Below, piece after piece: positions 25,720 to 34,546 of a stretch of DNA of 64,000 nt. Below the pieces are notes generated by a model that did not search any database, was not told the DNA's origin, and saw only the letters and a program-made list of their open reading frames with translations. Source of the DNA: CAKZNE01 sp002695025 (GTDB lineage: Bacteria > Bacteroidota > Bacteroidia > Flavobacteriales > Schleiferiaceae). Where the stretch lies: NCBI GenBank assembly GCA_913043285.1, contig CAJWML010000014.1, positions 49,979-113,978 on the forward strand, given 5' to 3'. Position 1 is the first letter of the stretch, and each line of letters begins with the position of its first letter. Both the position numbers and the translations under genes were made by a program.

Positions 25720-26506
25720 GTTACTGCTCTCTATACTAGTAGCTCAGCTATTTATTTCGTCCTGTGGATCGCCAGGCATTGATCCTAATGAGAATGCGGC
25801 CCGGGAGGATAGGGGTAACGAGCCAAGCGGGCAATCGGCAGGAGATACCCAAGAGGAGGATGACGGAATTGCCCCGATTACCGATTCCAACAGCGAGGAT
25901 TTCTTCTTACAGTATGCGCGGAAACATCCGGAAAATTCAGCAGTGATTAAAACCGATTTCGGGGATATTACTATTGAATTGTATGCCAACACACCTGTAC
26001 ACCGTGCTAATTTCCTTTACCTCACCAGGCAGGATTACTTTGATGGAACCTGGTTTTATCGGGTATCCAAAGGACATGTAATACAGGCCGGTAATAATGA
26101 TGATCCTGAGACTCTTCAAAAAAGGAAGCGTTTGGGAGACTATACGCTTCCCAATGAAATAAGTGCAGGAAACCTGCACCGTAGGGGGGCAGTAGCTGCG
26201 GCCAGAAGTTATTATCAAAACCCTGAAAAGCGTTCTGATCCTTTTGAGTTTTATATATGCCTCGGCCAGAGCTATACCTACAATCAGTTGAAAGCAATGG
26301 AAGAAGAGTACGGTATAAAGCTTTCCGAAGCACAAATAAAGGTATACGCTTCTGAAGGAGGAGCGCCACACCTGGATGAGGAACATACGGTATTCGGAAG
26401 AGTGGTAAGCGGTATGGATGTAGTGGAGAAAATTGCCGAAGAGAAGGTGGATGAGGGAGAGTGGCCACTCAACAATATACCCATTACCGTGCGCGTAATC
26501 GATTAA
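25691..26506 (+). CDS. Peptidyl-prolyl cis-trans isomerase (cyclophilin) lipoprotein
   Basis: A 271-residue lipoprotein with lipobox LFISSC. After an acidic linker (about residues 27-70) comes a cyclophilin domain with TDFGDITIELYANTPVHRANF, the FYRVSKGHVIQAG motif and HTVFGRVVSGMDVVEKI. It catalyses proline isomerisation outside the cytoplasm. The ATG at 25691 is chosen because it places the signal peptide at the N-terminus; a longer reading frame from 25613 would bury it. It overlaps the upstream gene by 29 bp, an unusually long same-strand overlap. Confidence 0.88.
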   Translation: MSFKIFISTRLLLSILVAQLFISSCGSPGIDPNENAAREDRGNEPSGQSAGDTQEEDDGIAPITDSNSEDFFLQYARKHPENSAVIKTDFGDITIELYANTPVHRANFLYLTRQDYFDGTWFYRVSKGHVIQAGNNDDPETLQKRKRLGDYTLPNEISAGNLHRRGAVAAARSYYQNPEKRSDPFEFYICLGQSYTYNQLKAMEEEYGIKLSEAQIKVYASEGGAPHLDEEHTVFGRVVSGMDVVEKIAEEKVDEGEWPLNNIPITVRVID

Positions 26507-26516
26507 AACATACCTC

Positions 26517-26996
26517 ATGAAGAAGTTAATGTTGAGCCTGATGGTAGCTTTTGTACTGGGCACGCAAGCGCAGGATGAACCTTTTCGCCTGGAAAACTAC
26601 AACCTCGGTGAGAATAATCTTGCTATGGATGGATATGACCCTGTTGCCTACTTTTCAGAAGGAAGGGCGATAAAGGGAAAGAAAATCTTTAGCTACGTTC
26701 ACAAGGGAGTGCTTTACTATTTTGCCTCAGCACCCCATCGCGATCAGTTTGCATCCAACCCCTACCGGTATGAACCGGAGTATGGAGGGTGGTGTGCCTA
26801 CCAGATGGGACGTAATGGCGAAAAAGTTTCCATAAATCCCAAAACTTTCGAGATCAGGGATGGCCGGCTTTACCTCTTTTATAACCAGTTTTTTGTGAAT
26901 ACCAAAACCAGGTGGCTGAAGAACCGCAAGGAACTCCATAGCGGGGCTGACACACATTGGCAGGAATGGGAAAGTGGTAAGCGCAAAGAAGAATAG
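26517..26996 (+). CDS. Exported YHS domain protein
   Basis: A 159-residue protein with a signal peptide (about 19 residues, ending GTQAQDEP). The YHS-type domain includes AMDGYDPVAYFSEG, FSYVHKGVLYYFASAPHRDQFASNPYRYEPEYGGWCAY and a C-terminal lysine-rich tail. YHS domains are thought to bind metals through nearby cysteine and histidine residues. It is 10 bp behind the cyclophilin gene, so probably co-transcribed with it. Confidence 0.86.
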   Translation: MKKLMLSLMVAFVLGTQAQDEPFRLENYNLGENNLAMDGYDPVAYFSEGRAIKGKKIFSYVHKGVLYYFASAPHRDQFASNPYRYEPEYGGWCAYQMGRNGEKVSINPKTFEIRDGRLYLFYNQFFVNTKTRWLKNRKELHSGADTHWQEWESGKRKEE

Positions 26997-27043
26997 ATTA
27001 CCATTTTCTCACGGGAAAAAAGGATATTCAGATCAATAACCCT

Positions 27044-27051
27044 TATTTTCG
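27044..27051 (+). promoter_or_regulatory. Putative -7 box TATTTTCG of sucD
   Basis: TATTTTCG lies 33 bp before the sucD ATG. It is one of four such boxes seen in the window. Confidence 0.35.
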
Positions 27052-27084
27052 CGGCAACGTAAAATATTAAAACCACACTCTCCG

Positions 27085-27966
27085 ATGAGCGTACTTGTAA
27101 ATAAAGATTCCAAGGTTATAGTTCAGGGTTTTACCGGTAGCGAAGGATCCTTCCATGCCGGCCAAATGATAGAATACGGTACTAATGTAGTTGGTGGTGT
27201 TACGCCTGGTAAAGGCGGACAGACCCACCTTGACAAGCCGGTATTCAATACCGTTGCCGAAGCGGTTAAAAAGACCGGTGCTGATGTTTCCATCATATTT
27301 GTACCCCCGGCATTTGCTGCCGATGCCATTATGGAGGCGGCAGAAGCAGGTATCAAAGTGATTGTAACCATTACCGAAGGAATTCCTGTGAAGGATATGG
27401 TAATAGTAAAAGAATATCTCAAGGATAAGGATTGCCGCATGGTAGGTCCTAACTGTCCTGGTGTGATGACAGCCGGTGAGGCTAAAGTAGGGATCATGCC
27501 CGGCTTTATTTTCAACCCGGGTCGTATAGGTATCATATCCAAATCAGGAACCCTTACCTACGAAGCGGTAGACCAGATCACCAAGGCTGGAATGGGTCAG
27601 TCCACCGCCATTGGTATTGGAGGTGATCCTATAATCGGAACTTCTATGAAAGAAGCGGTTGAGTTATTAATGAATGATCCGGAAACCGATGGTATCGTAA
27701 TGATCGGTGAGATTGGTGGACAGATGGAACCGGATGCTGCGCGCTGGATCAAAGAATACGGCAATGGAAAACCCGTAGTAGGTTTTATTGCCGGAGAAAC
27801 TGCTCCTAAAGGCCGTACCATGGGCCATGCCGGAGCTATAGTAGGTGGCAGTGATGATACTGCGCAGGCTAAAAAAGCCATCCTGCGTGAATGTGGTATT
27901 CACGTAGTGGATTCTCCTGCCGATATCGGAGCTAAAATGGCCGAACTGATAGGTGTTACCGCTTAA
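27085..27966 (+). CDS. sucD: Succinate-CoA ligase subunit alpha
   Basis: A 293-residue subunit that carries the phosphohistidine in the TCA-cycle step making succinate and ATP or GTP. The CoA-binding fold starts near VIVQGFTGSEGSFHAG. The phosphorylated histidine is His248 in GHAGAIVGG. The beta subunit gene sucC is not next to it, so the two are encoded apart, as is common in Bacteroidota. A strong terminator follows. Confidence 0.96.
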   Translation: MSVLVNKDSKVIVQGFTGSEGSFHAGQMIEYGTNVVGGVTPGKGGQTHLDKPVFNTVAEAVKKTGADVSIIFVPPAFAADAIMEAAEAGIKVIVTITEGIPVKDMVIVKEYLKDKDCRMVGPNCPGVMTAGEAKVGIMPGFIFNPGRIGIISKSGTLTYEAVDQITKAGMGQSTAIGIGGDPIIGTSMKEAVELLMNDPETDGIVMIGEIGGQMEPDAARWIKEYGNGKPVVGFIAGETAPKGRTMGHAGAIVGGSDDTAQAKKAILRECGIHVVDSPADIGAKMAELIGVTA

Positions 27967-27990
27967 TACGATAAAATAATCCACAAATAG

Positions 27991-28018
27991 AAAAACCCCG
28001 CATTTGCGGGGTTTTTTG
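27991..28018 (+). terminator. Terminator after sucD
   Basis: Stem AAAAACCCCGC with GCGGGGTTTTT around an ATTT loop, followed by T. The hairpin is near-symmetric and could also work on the minus strand. Confidence 0.92.
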
Positions 28019-28085
28019 TTTGAGGGGAAATGAATTTAGGTTTGTTTTTTATTACTTTCACGGCCCTAGGGATGAAAGCTATATA

Positions 28086-29225
28086 ATGGCCAAAACAAAA
28101 AATGGCAAAGCAAAATGGTTGGGACAGTTGGTACAGTTCCAATCAAGGGAACTTATCTGCACACACACTATCAACGGCCGGTTTTGGTATGTAAGCCCTT
28201 CGGTAAAGGGTTTGCTGGGATACGAAAGAGATGAGCTTGAAGGGCGGTCTCCACTTGATTTCCTGCATCCTGATGATCAATCATCTTACCTGGGACTTTT
28301 TGAAGACCAGGATCATTATCAAGAGCCCTTGGAATGGAGGTTCAAAAACAGCAAAGGACACTATATATGGCTGCAAACGCTGATGCAGCCTTTTACGGGG
28401 GAAGATGGGGAAACAATGATCTATTCTTCTTCCAGGGATATAACGGCTGGAAAGCAACAGGTGGAACAGCAAATACAGACCCTGGTGCAAATGTCGGCAT
28501 CAGTGGGTCGTCAAAATCAGCAATTGCTGGAATTTAGCTATATTATATCCCATAACCTTCGCGGGCCGGTAGGTAACCTGGAGACCCTGGCCAACTTTCT
28601 CCAGGAGTCTGAGAGCCGTGATGAGCAGGAGATGATCATTGCCAAGATCCATGAATCCTCCAGTAGCCTTAACCATACCTTTGAGGAGCTGATGCAGGTA
28701 CTTAAGGTTCGCCATCAAAGCGAAATAAGGATGGAAGAGGTTAATTTGAAGGGGCTGATAGTAGAAACCCTGAAATTATTTGAAGCTTCCATTCAAAATC
28801 ACAGAGGAAGCATAGAGGTGGATATTCCTGAAGATATGCGGGTGGAAACTTTTCCGGTATACCTCAAGAGCATAGCGGTAAACCTGCTTTCCAACGCTAT
28901 AAAGTATAAGGATCCGGCAAAGGAAAGCCTCAGGATAAGGATTGGTATACAGCAAACGGCTAATGGAGAAGACAGCCTTTTTTTCAGAGATAATGGTCTG
29001 GGGATCGATTTGAAGCGTTATGGCGATAAAATGTTTCGTCTGCACAAAACCTTTCATCGCAACCCTGACGCCCGTGGTTTTGGTCTCTTTATGTGTAAGA
29101 ACCAAATGGAGGCCATGGGGGGCGAAATAAGGGTGAACAGTGAAGTAGGCCGGGGCTGTACCTTCAGCCTGGTGTTTAATCCCAAACGTAAACCTGTACA
29201 TTTTAACATGCCTGAACTTTTTTAG
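28086..29225 (+). CDS. Cytoplasmic PAS-domain sensor histidine kinase
   Basis: A 379-residue kinase without membrane helices. A PAS domain spans about residues 18-120 (RFWYVSPSVKGLLGYERDELEG, then FLHPDDQ and FKNSKGHYIWLQT). The HisKA H-box SHNLRGPVGNLE has the phosphorylated His156. The ATPase domain includes LLSNAIKYKD, DNGLGIDL and RGFGLFMCKNQMEAMGG. The ATG at 28086 is chosen since the upstream part of the frame begins in the sucD terminator. No response regulator is adjacent; DUF1499 follows 2 bp after the stop. Confidence 0.88.
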   Translation: MAKTKNGKAKWLGQLVQFQSRELICTHTINGRFWYVSPSVKGLLGYERDELEGRSPLDFLHPDDQSSYLGLFEDQDHYQEPLEWRFKNSKGHYIWLQTLMQPFTGEDGETMIYSSSRDITAGKQQVEQQIQTLVQMSASVGRQNQQLLEFSYIISHNLRGPVGNLETLANFLQESESRDEQEMIIAKIHESSSSLNHTFEELMQVLKVRHQSEIRMEEVNLKGLIVETLKLFEASIQNHRGSIEVDIPEDMRVETFPVYLKSIAVNLLSNAIKYKDPAKESLRIRIGIQQTANGEDSLFFRDNGLGIDLKRYGDKMFRLHKTFHRNPDARGFGLFMCKNQMEAMGGEIRVNSEVGRGCTFSLVFNPKRKPVHFNMPELF

Positions 29226-29227
29226 AT

Positions 29228-29635
29228 ATGGCCAGAAAACAGCACACCAACACAGGATTGATACGCGGAAGGTTAAACCCTTGCCCGGATATGCCCAATT
29301 GCAAGGTGAGCATGTATCCGCAAGACCAGAAGCACCATATGGAACCCTGGTTTTACCACAAAAGCAGGGAGGAAGTGATCAAGATATTACTGGAGGTACT
29401 GGATACAGAATCACGCGTAGAGATCATTGAACAACAGAGTCATTACATCCATGCCGTATTCACCATTGCGATAATGAAATTTAAAGACGATCTGGAGCTT
29501 TTTCTTCCGGAAGATGAAAATGTGATCCACTTTCGTTCAGCATCAAGGGTAGGTTACTCGGATCTGGGTGTAAATAAGCGAAGGTTACGGAGAATACAAC
29601 GCAAGCTAAGCAACCGGGGAGTTATTACTATCTAG
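29228..29635 (+). CDS. DUF1499 family protein
   Basis: A 135-residue protein with the DUF1499 opening LNPCPDMPNCKVSMY (two cysteines six residues apart) and the closing RSASRVGYSDLGVNKRRL. These proteins have no established activity. It is co-transcribed with the PAS kinase (two-base gap) and shares a four-base stop overlap, CTAG, with the convergent TPR kinase. Confidence 0.9.
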   Translation: MARKQHTNTGLIRGRLNPCPDMPNCKVSMYPQDQKHHMEPWFYHKSREEVIKILLEVLDTESRVEIIEQQSHYIHAVFTIAIMKFKDDLELFLPEDENVIHFRSASRVGYSDLGVNKRRLRRIQRKLSNRGVITI

Positions 29636-31656
29636 CGTCCGCTGGGTAGGATGATGAAGAAGGAGCTTCCTTTGCCTTCCTCACTTTCTATGCGCAGTTC
29701 TCCATTATTTGCTTCCAGGAACTCGTGCACGATCATAATACCAAGGCCGGTACCTTTCTCATTTAAAGTACCAGGGGTACTCACGTTTTCATTAAAATCC
29801 AGCATGCTGTCAATCTTCTTCCTGCTCATTCCTATACCGTGGTCCTTTACCTGTAAATGTACATCCCCGTTAAGCTTGCTGGCCGACAATTCAATAGCCT
29901 TGCCACTAGGCGAAAATTTAATGGCATTAACCAACAAATTGCGAAGAATGATCTCGGTATGATCCGGGTCTGCATACACCTTCAGCTTATCAGGAAGATT
30001 GGTGTCAAGCCGCAAGTCCTTGTTTTCCAAAGTGCTGTGTAATTGCTTTTGCAGTGCTTCAATAATGGGCCGTATTTCAATGTTACGCGGCCGCACACTC
30101 ATGCCGGTAAACTGGTTCTTGCTCCATATCAATAGGTTTTCAACCGAAGAGCGCGTATGGCTTACAGATTCTTTAAGACCTTCCAGTAGTTCTTTCCGGT
30201 CTTCGTCACTGATCTGGTTATAGTCCAGTAGCTCCAGTATACCTAAGATCTGGTTAAAGGGTTGCTTAAGGTCATGGGTAAGGATGGAGAATAGTTTATC
30301 CTTGGTTTGGTTCAGGTTTTCCAGCTCCAGGTTTTTCTGGATCAGAAGGTTGCTTTGATGATCAATTTCAGATTGCTTCTTCTGGATCAGGTCGGTTTTT
30401 TCCAACAGTAAACGGTTGTATTCCTTACGCTTCCGGATATTGATCATCAGCGTAAAAATGAATGCTATACTCACCAGTAAAAGAATAGTTACTATAATAA
30501 GTACCAGCTTATTGCGGGAAATAATATCCGTTTGCAGCCTGTTGCGGGATTGCAGGATCTCATTTTCATGCTGCTTGATCTCGTTTTGTTGCTGCAGGAG
30601 TTTCTCCTGGATATTAAGTTTGATCAGAGTGTCATTGTAAAGTTTGTACTCCCGGAAGAGCTCCAGTGCCTTTTGGGGTTGACCAGCATCTTCATAAGCT
30701 TTGGATAGAATTATGGAGGATTGGCGGATCAGGTATCGTGAGTTTTCGCGCTTTGCAATTTCATAGGCAGAAAGAGCTACGCGCAGACCATCTTCATATT
30801 GCCCACCTTCAATATAAACCCGTGCCAGGTAACTTTGGTAAAGAGAAATGGAATAAGGATCGCTATAGTCTTCCATCAATTGCACGGCCTTTTTACACTC
30901 TTTAATGGCAGTGCTATAATCGCCATTTTTGGAAGCTACCAGTCCCAGATTACAATATGCAGAAGCCATTTCAAACTGATCACTATGTTCTGTGGCAATT
31001 TTCAGGGCGTCCTGAGCCATTTTTTCAGCCTTATCAAGCTTTCCGTAATACAGAAGTAATTCAGCCTTGAGATTATATGCATTGGCCAAAATCCCTTTCA
31101 GGCCGTATTTCCTGGCAACGGCTATAGACTGGTTTACGTATTTTTCCGCCAGTTCCATATTTTCCTGGGCCAGGAAGATAATTGCAATGTTTACAGCGGT
31201 AGTTGCTTCACCTTCTGGGTAATCAATGAGCTTATCATACTCCATAGATTTCAGGTAATTGTCTATGGCGCGCAGGTAATATCCCTGATCATTATAAACG
31301 TTACCAATGCTCAGAAGGGTAGTGCTTAAACCTGAATAGTCCTTGTGGCGTTCAAATATATGTTTAGCCTGATAATGGTATTCGAGGGCTTTTTCAAGGT
31401 GATTCTGGTAATAATAAACCGTACCAATCAGATCCAGTGCGGTTGCAATTTCCGAGCTATCATTTATAGCTTTGCTGAACTCAAGATATTGATTAGCGTA
31501 GGAGAGGGCCGTATCAGGGTCTACAACCAGTTGGTCGAAAGCTAAATTGTATAATCTAAAAAGTTCGTCCTCAGTTTCTTTTGAGTGCTGGGCACGCAAA
31601 AGAAATGAAGAAAAAGTTAGAATATAAAGAATGTATTTAGCAGGTTTTAGGAGCAA
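29632..31656 (-). CDS. TPR-containing sensor histidine kinase
   Basis: A 674-residue membrane kinase. A signal sequence (to about residue 22) is followed by an exported region of at least six tetratricopeptide repeats (about residues 30-345). A coiled coil and a membrane helix at 384-405 come next. The cytoplasmic part has the H-box LTHDLKQPF (His461), the N-box LLVNAIKFSPSGK and the G-boxes KDHGIGM and GTGLGIMIV. The start codon is TTG at 31656-31654: a TGA lies two codons upstream and no in-frame ATG is nearby. No response regulator is adjacent. Confidence 0.9.
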   Translation of the reverse strand: MLLKPAKYILYILTFSSFLLRAQHSKETEDELFRLYNLAFDQLVVDPDTALSYANQYLEFSKAINDSSEIATALDLIGTVYYYQNHLEKALEYHYQAKHIFERHKDYSGLSTTLLSIGNVYNDQGYYLRAIDNYLKSMEYDKLIDYPEGEATTAVNIAIIFLAQENMELAEKYVNQSIAVARKYGLKGILANAYNLKAELLLYYGKLDKAEKMAQDALKIATEHSDQFEMASAYCNLGLVASKNGDYSTAIKECKKAVQLMEDYSDPYSISLYQSYLARVYIEGGQYEDGLRVALSAYEIAKRENSRYLIRQSSIILSKAYEDAGQPQKALELFREYKLYNDTLIKLNIQEKLLQQQNEIKQHENEILQSRNRLQTDIISRNKLVLIIVTILLLVSIAFIFTLMINIRKRKEYNRLLLEKTDLIQKKQSEIDHQSNLLIQKNLELENLNQTKDKLFSILTHDLKQPFNQILGILELLDYNQISDEDRKELLEGLKESVSHTRSSVENLLIWSKNQFTGMSVRPRNIEIRPIIEALQKQLHSTLENKDLRLDTNLPDKLKVYADPDHTEIILRNLLVNAIKFSPSGKAIELSASKLNGDVHLQVKDHGIGMSRKKIDSMLDFNENVSTPGTLNEKGTGLGIMIVHEFLEANNGELRIESEEGKGSSFFIILPSGR

Positions 31657-31732
31657 AAATCACAGATATTAATCAATCGACCAATATAAGAAGTATTGGA
31701 AGCATAGGAACTATGACAAGCAAAATAAAATA

Positions 31733-31984
31733 ATGGAACTGAAAGTATGTTGTCCGCAATGTGGTTGGAAGCCAGGTGGGGAGCCTTACTGGACATGCCA
31801 GTCATGTGGTTACGAATGGGATGTTTTCAGTACGGCAGGACGTTGCCCACGTTGTAACTTCGAGCACCAGGACACGGAATGCATAGAGTGGGCCGGAGGA
31901 TGCGATGAGGTGAGTCCTCACCTGGATTGGTACCAGGGCCTGGATGAGGGCCTCGAGGAAATCAATATCCTTAAGGATAATTAG
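31733..31984 (+). CDS. Small zinc-ribbon protein
   Basis: An 83-residue cytoplasmic protein with three CxxC pairs, VCCPQCGW, YWTCQSCGYEWD and GRCPRCNFEH, and one further Cys in ECIEWAG. This suggests two zinc sites. The rest is acidic, and I see no catalytic domain. Its stop overlaps that of the AlbA_2 gene by four bases (TTAG). Function unknown. Confidence 0.78.
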   Translation: MELKVCCPQCGWKPGGEPYWTCQSCGYEWDVFSTAGRCPRCNFEHQDTECIEWAGGCDEVSPHLDWYQGLDEGLEEINILKDN

Positions 31985-32664
31985 TCCAGGAGGAAAAAGC
32001 GGATGCCCTTGTCGGTAGCGCGGTAGCTGATGATTTCCCATTGCAGGAAAAGCACCAGTATCTTTTCCGCTTCAACAATATCAATATCCGCTTTTTTACG
32101 GTATGCACTTATGGAGATTTCCTTTTGTACGCCCAAAAGATCAAAAAGTTCCCTCTCCTCGGGACCGTAGGCTACCAGGTTCTTCTTTTTGGAGTCAGGA
32201 TGCTTGTTCTTCAGGTATTCAATGATCACACGGTTGGCCGCAAAATTTTCATCATCCTGGCGCAGGTAAACCCTCCAGGAATCTTCAGCTGTTTTAGCAT
32301 AATGTGGGGCCTCTGCAGAAGGTGGAACGTCTATTTCAAGCACTTTCCGGCCTTCTTCGTCCTCGAACACCCTGGTTTTGAAAGAAACAGGTGGTTTACA
32401 ATACATGGATGCCGCCCCTTCTATCATGTAATATTCCTCTTCCGGGTCAATACCTGCTATGCGGCCATTGTCTTTTACCCCGATCAGTAGTTTGCCACCT
32501 TGAGTATTGGCAAAAGCAACCAGGGTTATGGCAATTTTCCGGGTGCTGTCAATACGGAACTTGAAATCCTGTTGCTGGTGTTCGCCTTCGTCTATGGCCT
32601 GGTAAAGCTCCTCAAGGTCTCCGCTTACCTGGTCCAGCCAGCGGTTGGTTTCCTCGTACTCCAT
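31981..32664 (-). CDS. AlbA_2 (Schlafen-type) putative DNA-binding protein
   Basis: A 227-residue protein with the AlbA_2 domain: FRIDSTRKIAITLVAFANTQGGKLLIGVKDNGRIAGI is its conserved core, broken here for length at positions about 53-90. The C-terminal third is a winged-helix-like region. Stand-alone members are annotated as ATP-binding or transcription regulator proteins without proof. It diverges from the beta-propeller lipoprotein gene. Confidence 0.8.
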   Translation of the reverse strand: MEYEETNRWLDQVSGDLEELYQAIDEGEHQQQDFKFRIDSTRKIAITLVAFANTQGGKLLIGVKDNGRIAGIDPEEEYYMIEGAASMYCKPPVSFKTRVFEDEEGRKVLEIDVPPSAEAPHYAKTAEDSWRVYLRQDDENFAANRVIIEYLKNKHPDSKKKNLVAYGPEERELFDLLGVQKEISISAYRKKADIDIVEAEKILVLFLQWEIISYRATDKGIRFFLLD

Positions 32665-32710
32665 AATTTGTAAAGTTAAAATGGCCGGAGCATTAGAAAA
32701 AGGAATCGGA

Positions 32711-32718
32711 TATATTTG
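32711..32718 (+). promoter_or_regulatory. TAnnTTTG match TATATTTG near the start of the propeller gene
   Basis: TATATTTG fits the -7 consensus but lies only 4 bp before the GTG at 32723. If it is a promoter, the message would have almost no leader. It may be coincidental. Confidence 0.25.
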
Positions 32719-32722
32719 TTAC

Positions 32723-33673
32723 GTGAATAGATGTTTAACGCTTTTTACACTCCTCATTTTAATGGGGTTTAATGCCTGTACCCGCACCCGTCCTGCGGGT
32801 AGTAACACTACGCCAACCCATTCGGCACCTTTTAAGCCGGAATATAAACTGAGCGAGCTGGATAGCAGTGACCTTTTTAATAGCGGAAATGCCCTGAATG
32901 CTGTAGAAGGTATTGATGAGGTTTCAGGAATGGCGACAGGAATTAAGAACCCGGGAGACTTATGGGTGCATAATGACGGAGGTGATGCCAGCTTACTGTA
33001 TTTACTGGATGGTTCCACCGCACAACTGAAAGGAATTTATTCCATGGCAGCGAGTAATACGGACTGGGAGGATATTGCCATAAGCTACGACATTGCTGGT
33101 GATCATTCTTATCTGTGGGTGGCCGATATTGGGGATAACCTTCTTTCCCGTATCAACTGCAGCCTGTACAAGGTGGAGGAATTACCAGTTGTCTATGAGG
33201 TCGGGGATACCGTAGTACCAAAAGACGTTAAAGAGGTGACGGAGTACGTATTTCATTATCCGGATGGCTATTACAATGCCGAAACCCTGATGATAGACCC
33301 ATTGAACGGGGAGATCATTGTTGTAACGAGAGGTGATGAGGCACGGGTGTATTCTGCCCTGGAAACAACCGCTCAAGCCAGTGGAGTGCTGGACATGGTC
33401 TACCGGGGAACTTTACCCATAGCAGGCATCACCGGGGGTGATGTAAGCCGTAATGGCAATCATATTGTTATGAGAACCTACCGGGAAATATTGCTTTGGA
33501 ACCGGCAGCCCGGGCAAAGCGTGGTTGAAGCTTTGGCTAATACTCCTGTTTTGTTACCCTATATAAAAGAACCACAGGGTGAAGCTATTTGTTGGGGCGC
33601 GAATGGATATTATACCCTGAGTGAGCGGGTGGGAAGTGAGTTACCTTCCCTATATCATTACCCTTTTAAATAA
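32723..33673 (+). CDS. Lipoprotein, predicted beta-propeller
   Basis: About 316 residues from GTG 32723. This start gives a proper lipoprotein signal with lipobox MGFNAC. In-frame ATGs at 32645 and 32681 would place extra residues before it. The mature part has repeated strands with aspartates and glycines (WVHNDGGDASLLYLLD, EDIAISYDIAGDHSYLWVADIGDN, MIDPLNGEIIVVTRGD), as in six-bladed propeller or phytase-like esterase domains. I cannot name a substrate. It stands alone between the AlbA_2 gene and the S1/P1 nuclease. Confidence 0.68.
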   Translation: MNRCLTLFTLLILMGFNACTRTRPAGSNTTPTHSAPFKPEYKLSELDSSDLFNSGNALNAVEGIDEVSGMATGIKNPGDLWVHNDGGDASLLYLLDGSTAQLKGIYSMAASNTDWEDIAISYDIAGDHSYLWVADIGDNLLSRINCSLYKVEELPVVYEVGDTVVPKDVKEVTEYVFHYPDGYYNAETLMIDPLNGEIIVVTRGDEARVYSALETTAQASGVLDMVYRGTLPIAGITGGDVSRNGNHIVMRTYREILLWNRQPGQSVVEALANTPVLLPYIKEPQGEAICWGANGYYTLSERVGSELPSLYHYPFK

Positions 33674-33723
33674 ATTATAAGAGTTAAAGGAATTCAAAGG
33701 AAAGGTATTTAAGCGGGCTTGCC

Positions 33724-33755
33724 TTTGTGTTCTCCCCCAGGTAGTTTTATTTTCG
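33724..33755 (+). promoter_or_regulatory. Promoter of the S1/P1 nuclease gene
   Basis: TTTG (33724-33727), 20 nt, TATTTTCG (33748-33755), which is 20 bp before the ATG. Both boxes are close to the Bacteroidota pattern. Confidence 0.55.
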
Positions 33756-33775
33756 CAACTAAATAAGTGACATCC

Positions 33776-34546
33776 ATGAAACGTATCCTTTTATCGGCTA
33801 TACTGATAAGCTTTATATCCACCACTGAAGTTTTGGCCTGGGGTCAGACCGGACACCGTGTGGTAGGACAGGTAGCTGAAAATCACCTGACCAAGAAAGC
33901 CCGTAAGAACATTAAAAAGTTGCTGGGTTCCGAAAGCCTGGCCATAGCTTCCGCCTGGATGGATGAAGTAAAATCCGATGATACCTATGATCATACCCAC
34001 GATTGGCATTGGGTAACCATCCCGGAAGGTGAAACCTATTCGGATACGGAGAAAAACCCTAAAGGTGATCTGGTGGAAGCCATAGGAAGAATGAAAGCCA
34101 TACTCAAAAGTGATACGGCTTCACGCGAGCATAAGGTGGTAGCCTTGCGTTTCCTGGTGCATCTGGTGGGTGATCTGCATCAGCCTTTGCATGTAGGCAC
34201 CGGTGAAGACAAAGGCGGTAATGACGTAAAGGTAAAGTGGTTTTACCAGTCTTCCAACCTGCACCGCGTTTGGGACAGCGAGATCATTGATTCCAAACAA
34301 CTGAGTTATACTGAGCTGGCTGAAGCTGTGGACCATGCTTCAGCAGACCAGATTAAAAAATGGCAAAGCGGAACCGTGGCTGAATGGGCCCAGGAAGCCA
34401 TAACCTATCGTGAGCAGGTTTATGAAACCGGGGATACGGACAAAATGGGTTACAGGTATATGTACCAGAACTGGGATCTGCTTCAGGACCAGCTGGAAAA
34501 GGGTGGTATCCGGCTGGCCGGTCTGCTGAACGAGATATTCGGTTAA
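33776..34546 (+). CDS. S1/P1 nuclease
   Basis: A 256-residue exported nuclease. After the signal peptide the mature protein would begin WGQTGHRVVG. In this family the N-terminal Trp and the following His bind the trinuclear zinc site, so the cleavage after LA fits exactly. Further zinc ligands are in SAWMDEVKSDDTYDHTHDWHWVT and HLVGDLHQPLHVG. It degrades single-stranded RNA and DNA outside the cytoplasm. ATG at 33776 is preferred to the GTG at 33767. The stop overlaps that of the MFS gene (TTAA). Confidence 0.93.
   Translation: MKRILLSAILISFISTTEVLAWGQTGHRVVGQVAENHLTKKARKNIKKLLGSESLAIASAWMDEVKSDDTYDHTHDWHWVTIPEGETYSDTEKNPKGDLVEAIGRMKAILKSDTASREHKVVALRFLVHLVGDLHQPLHVGTGEDKGGNDVKVKWFYQSSNLHRVWDSEIIDSKQLSYTELAEAVDHASADQIKKWQSGTVAEWAQEAITYREQVYETGDTDKMGYRYMYQNWDLLQDQLEKGGIRLAGLLNEIFG

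Noticed and set aside
25937..26563. 208-residue frame opposite the cyclophilin and YHS genes
   Set aside because: It is antisense to two clear genes and has no recognisable domain.
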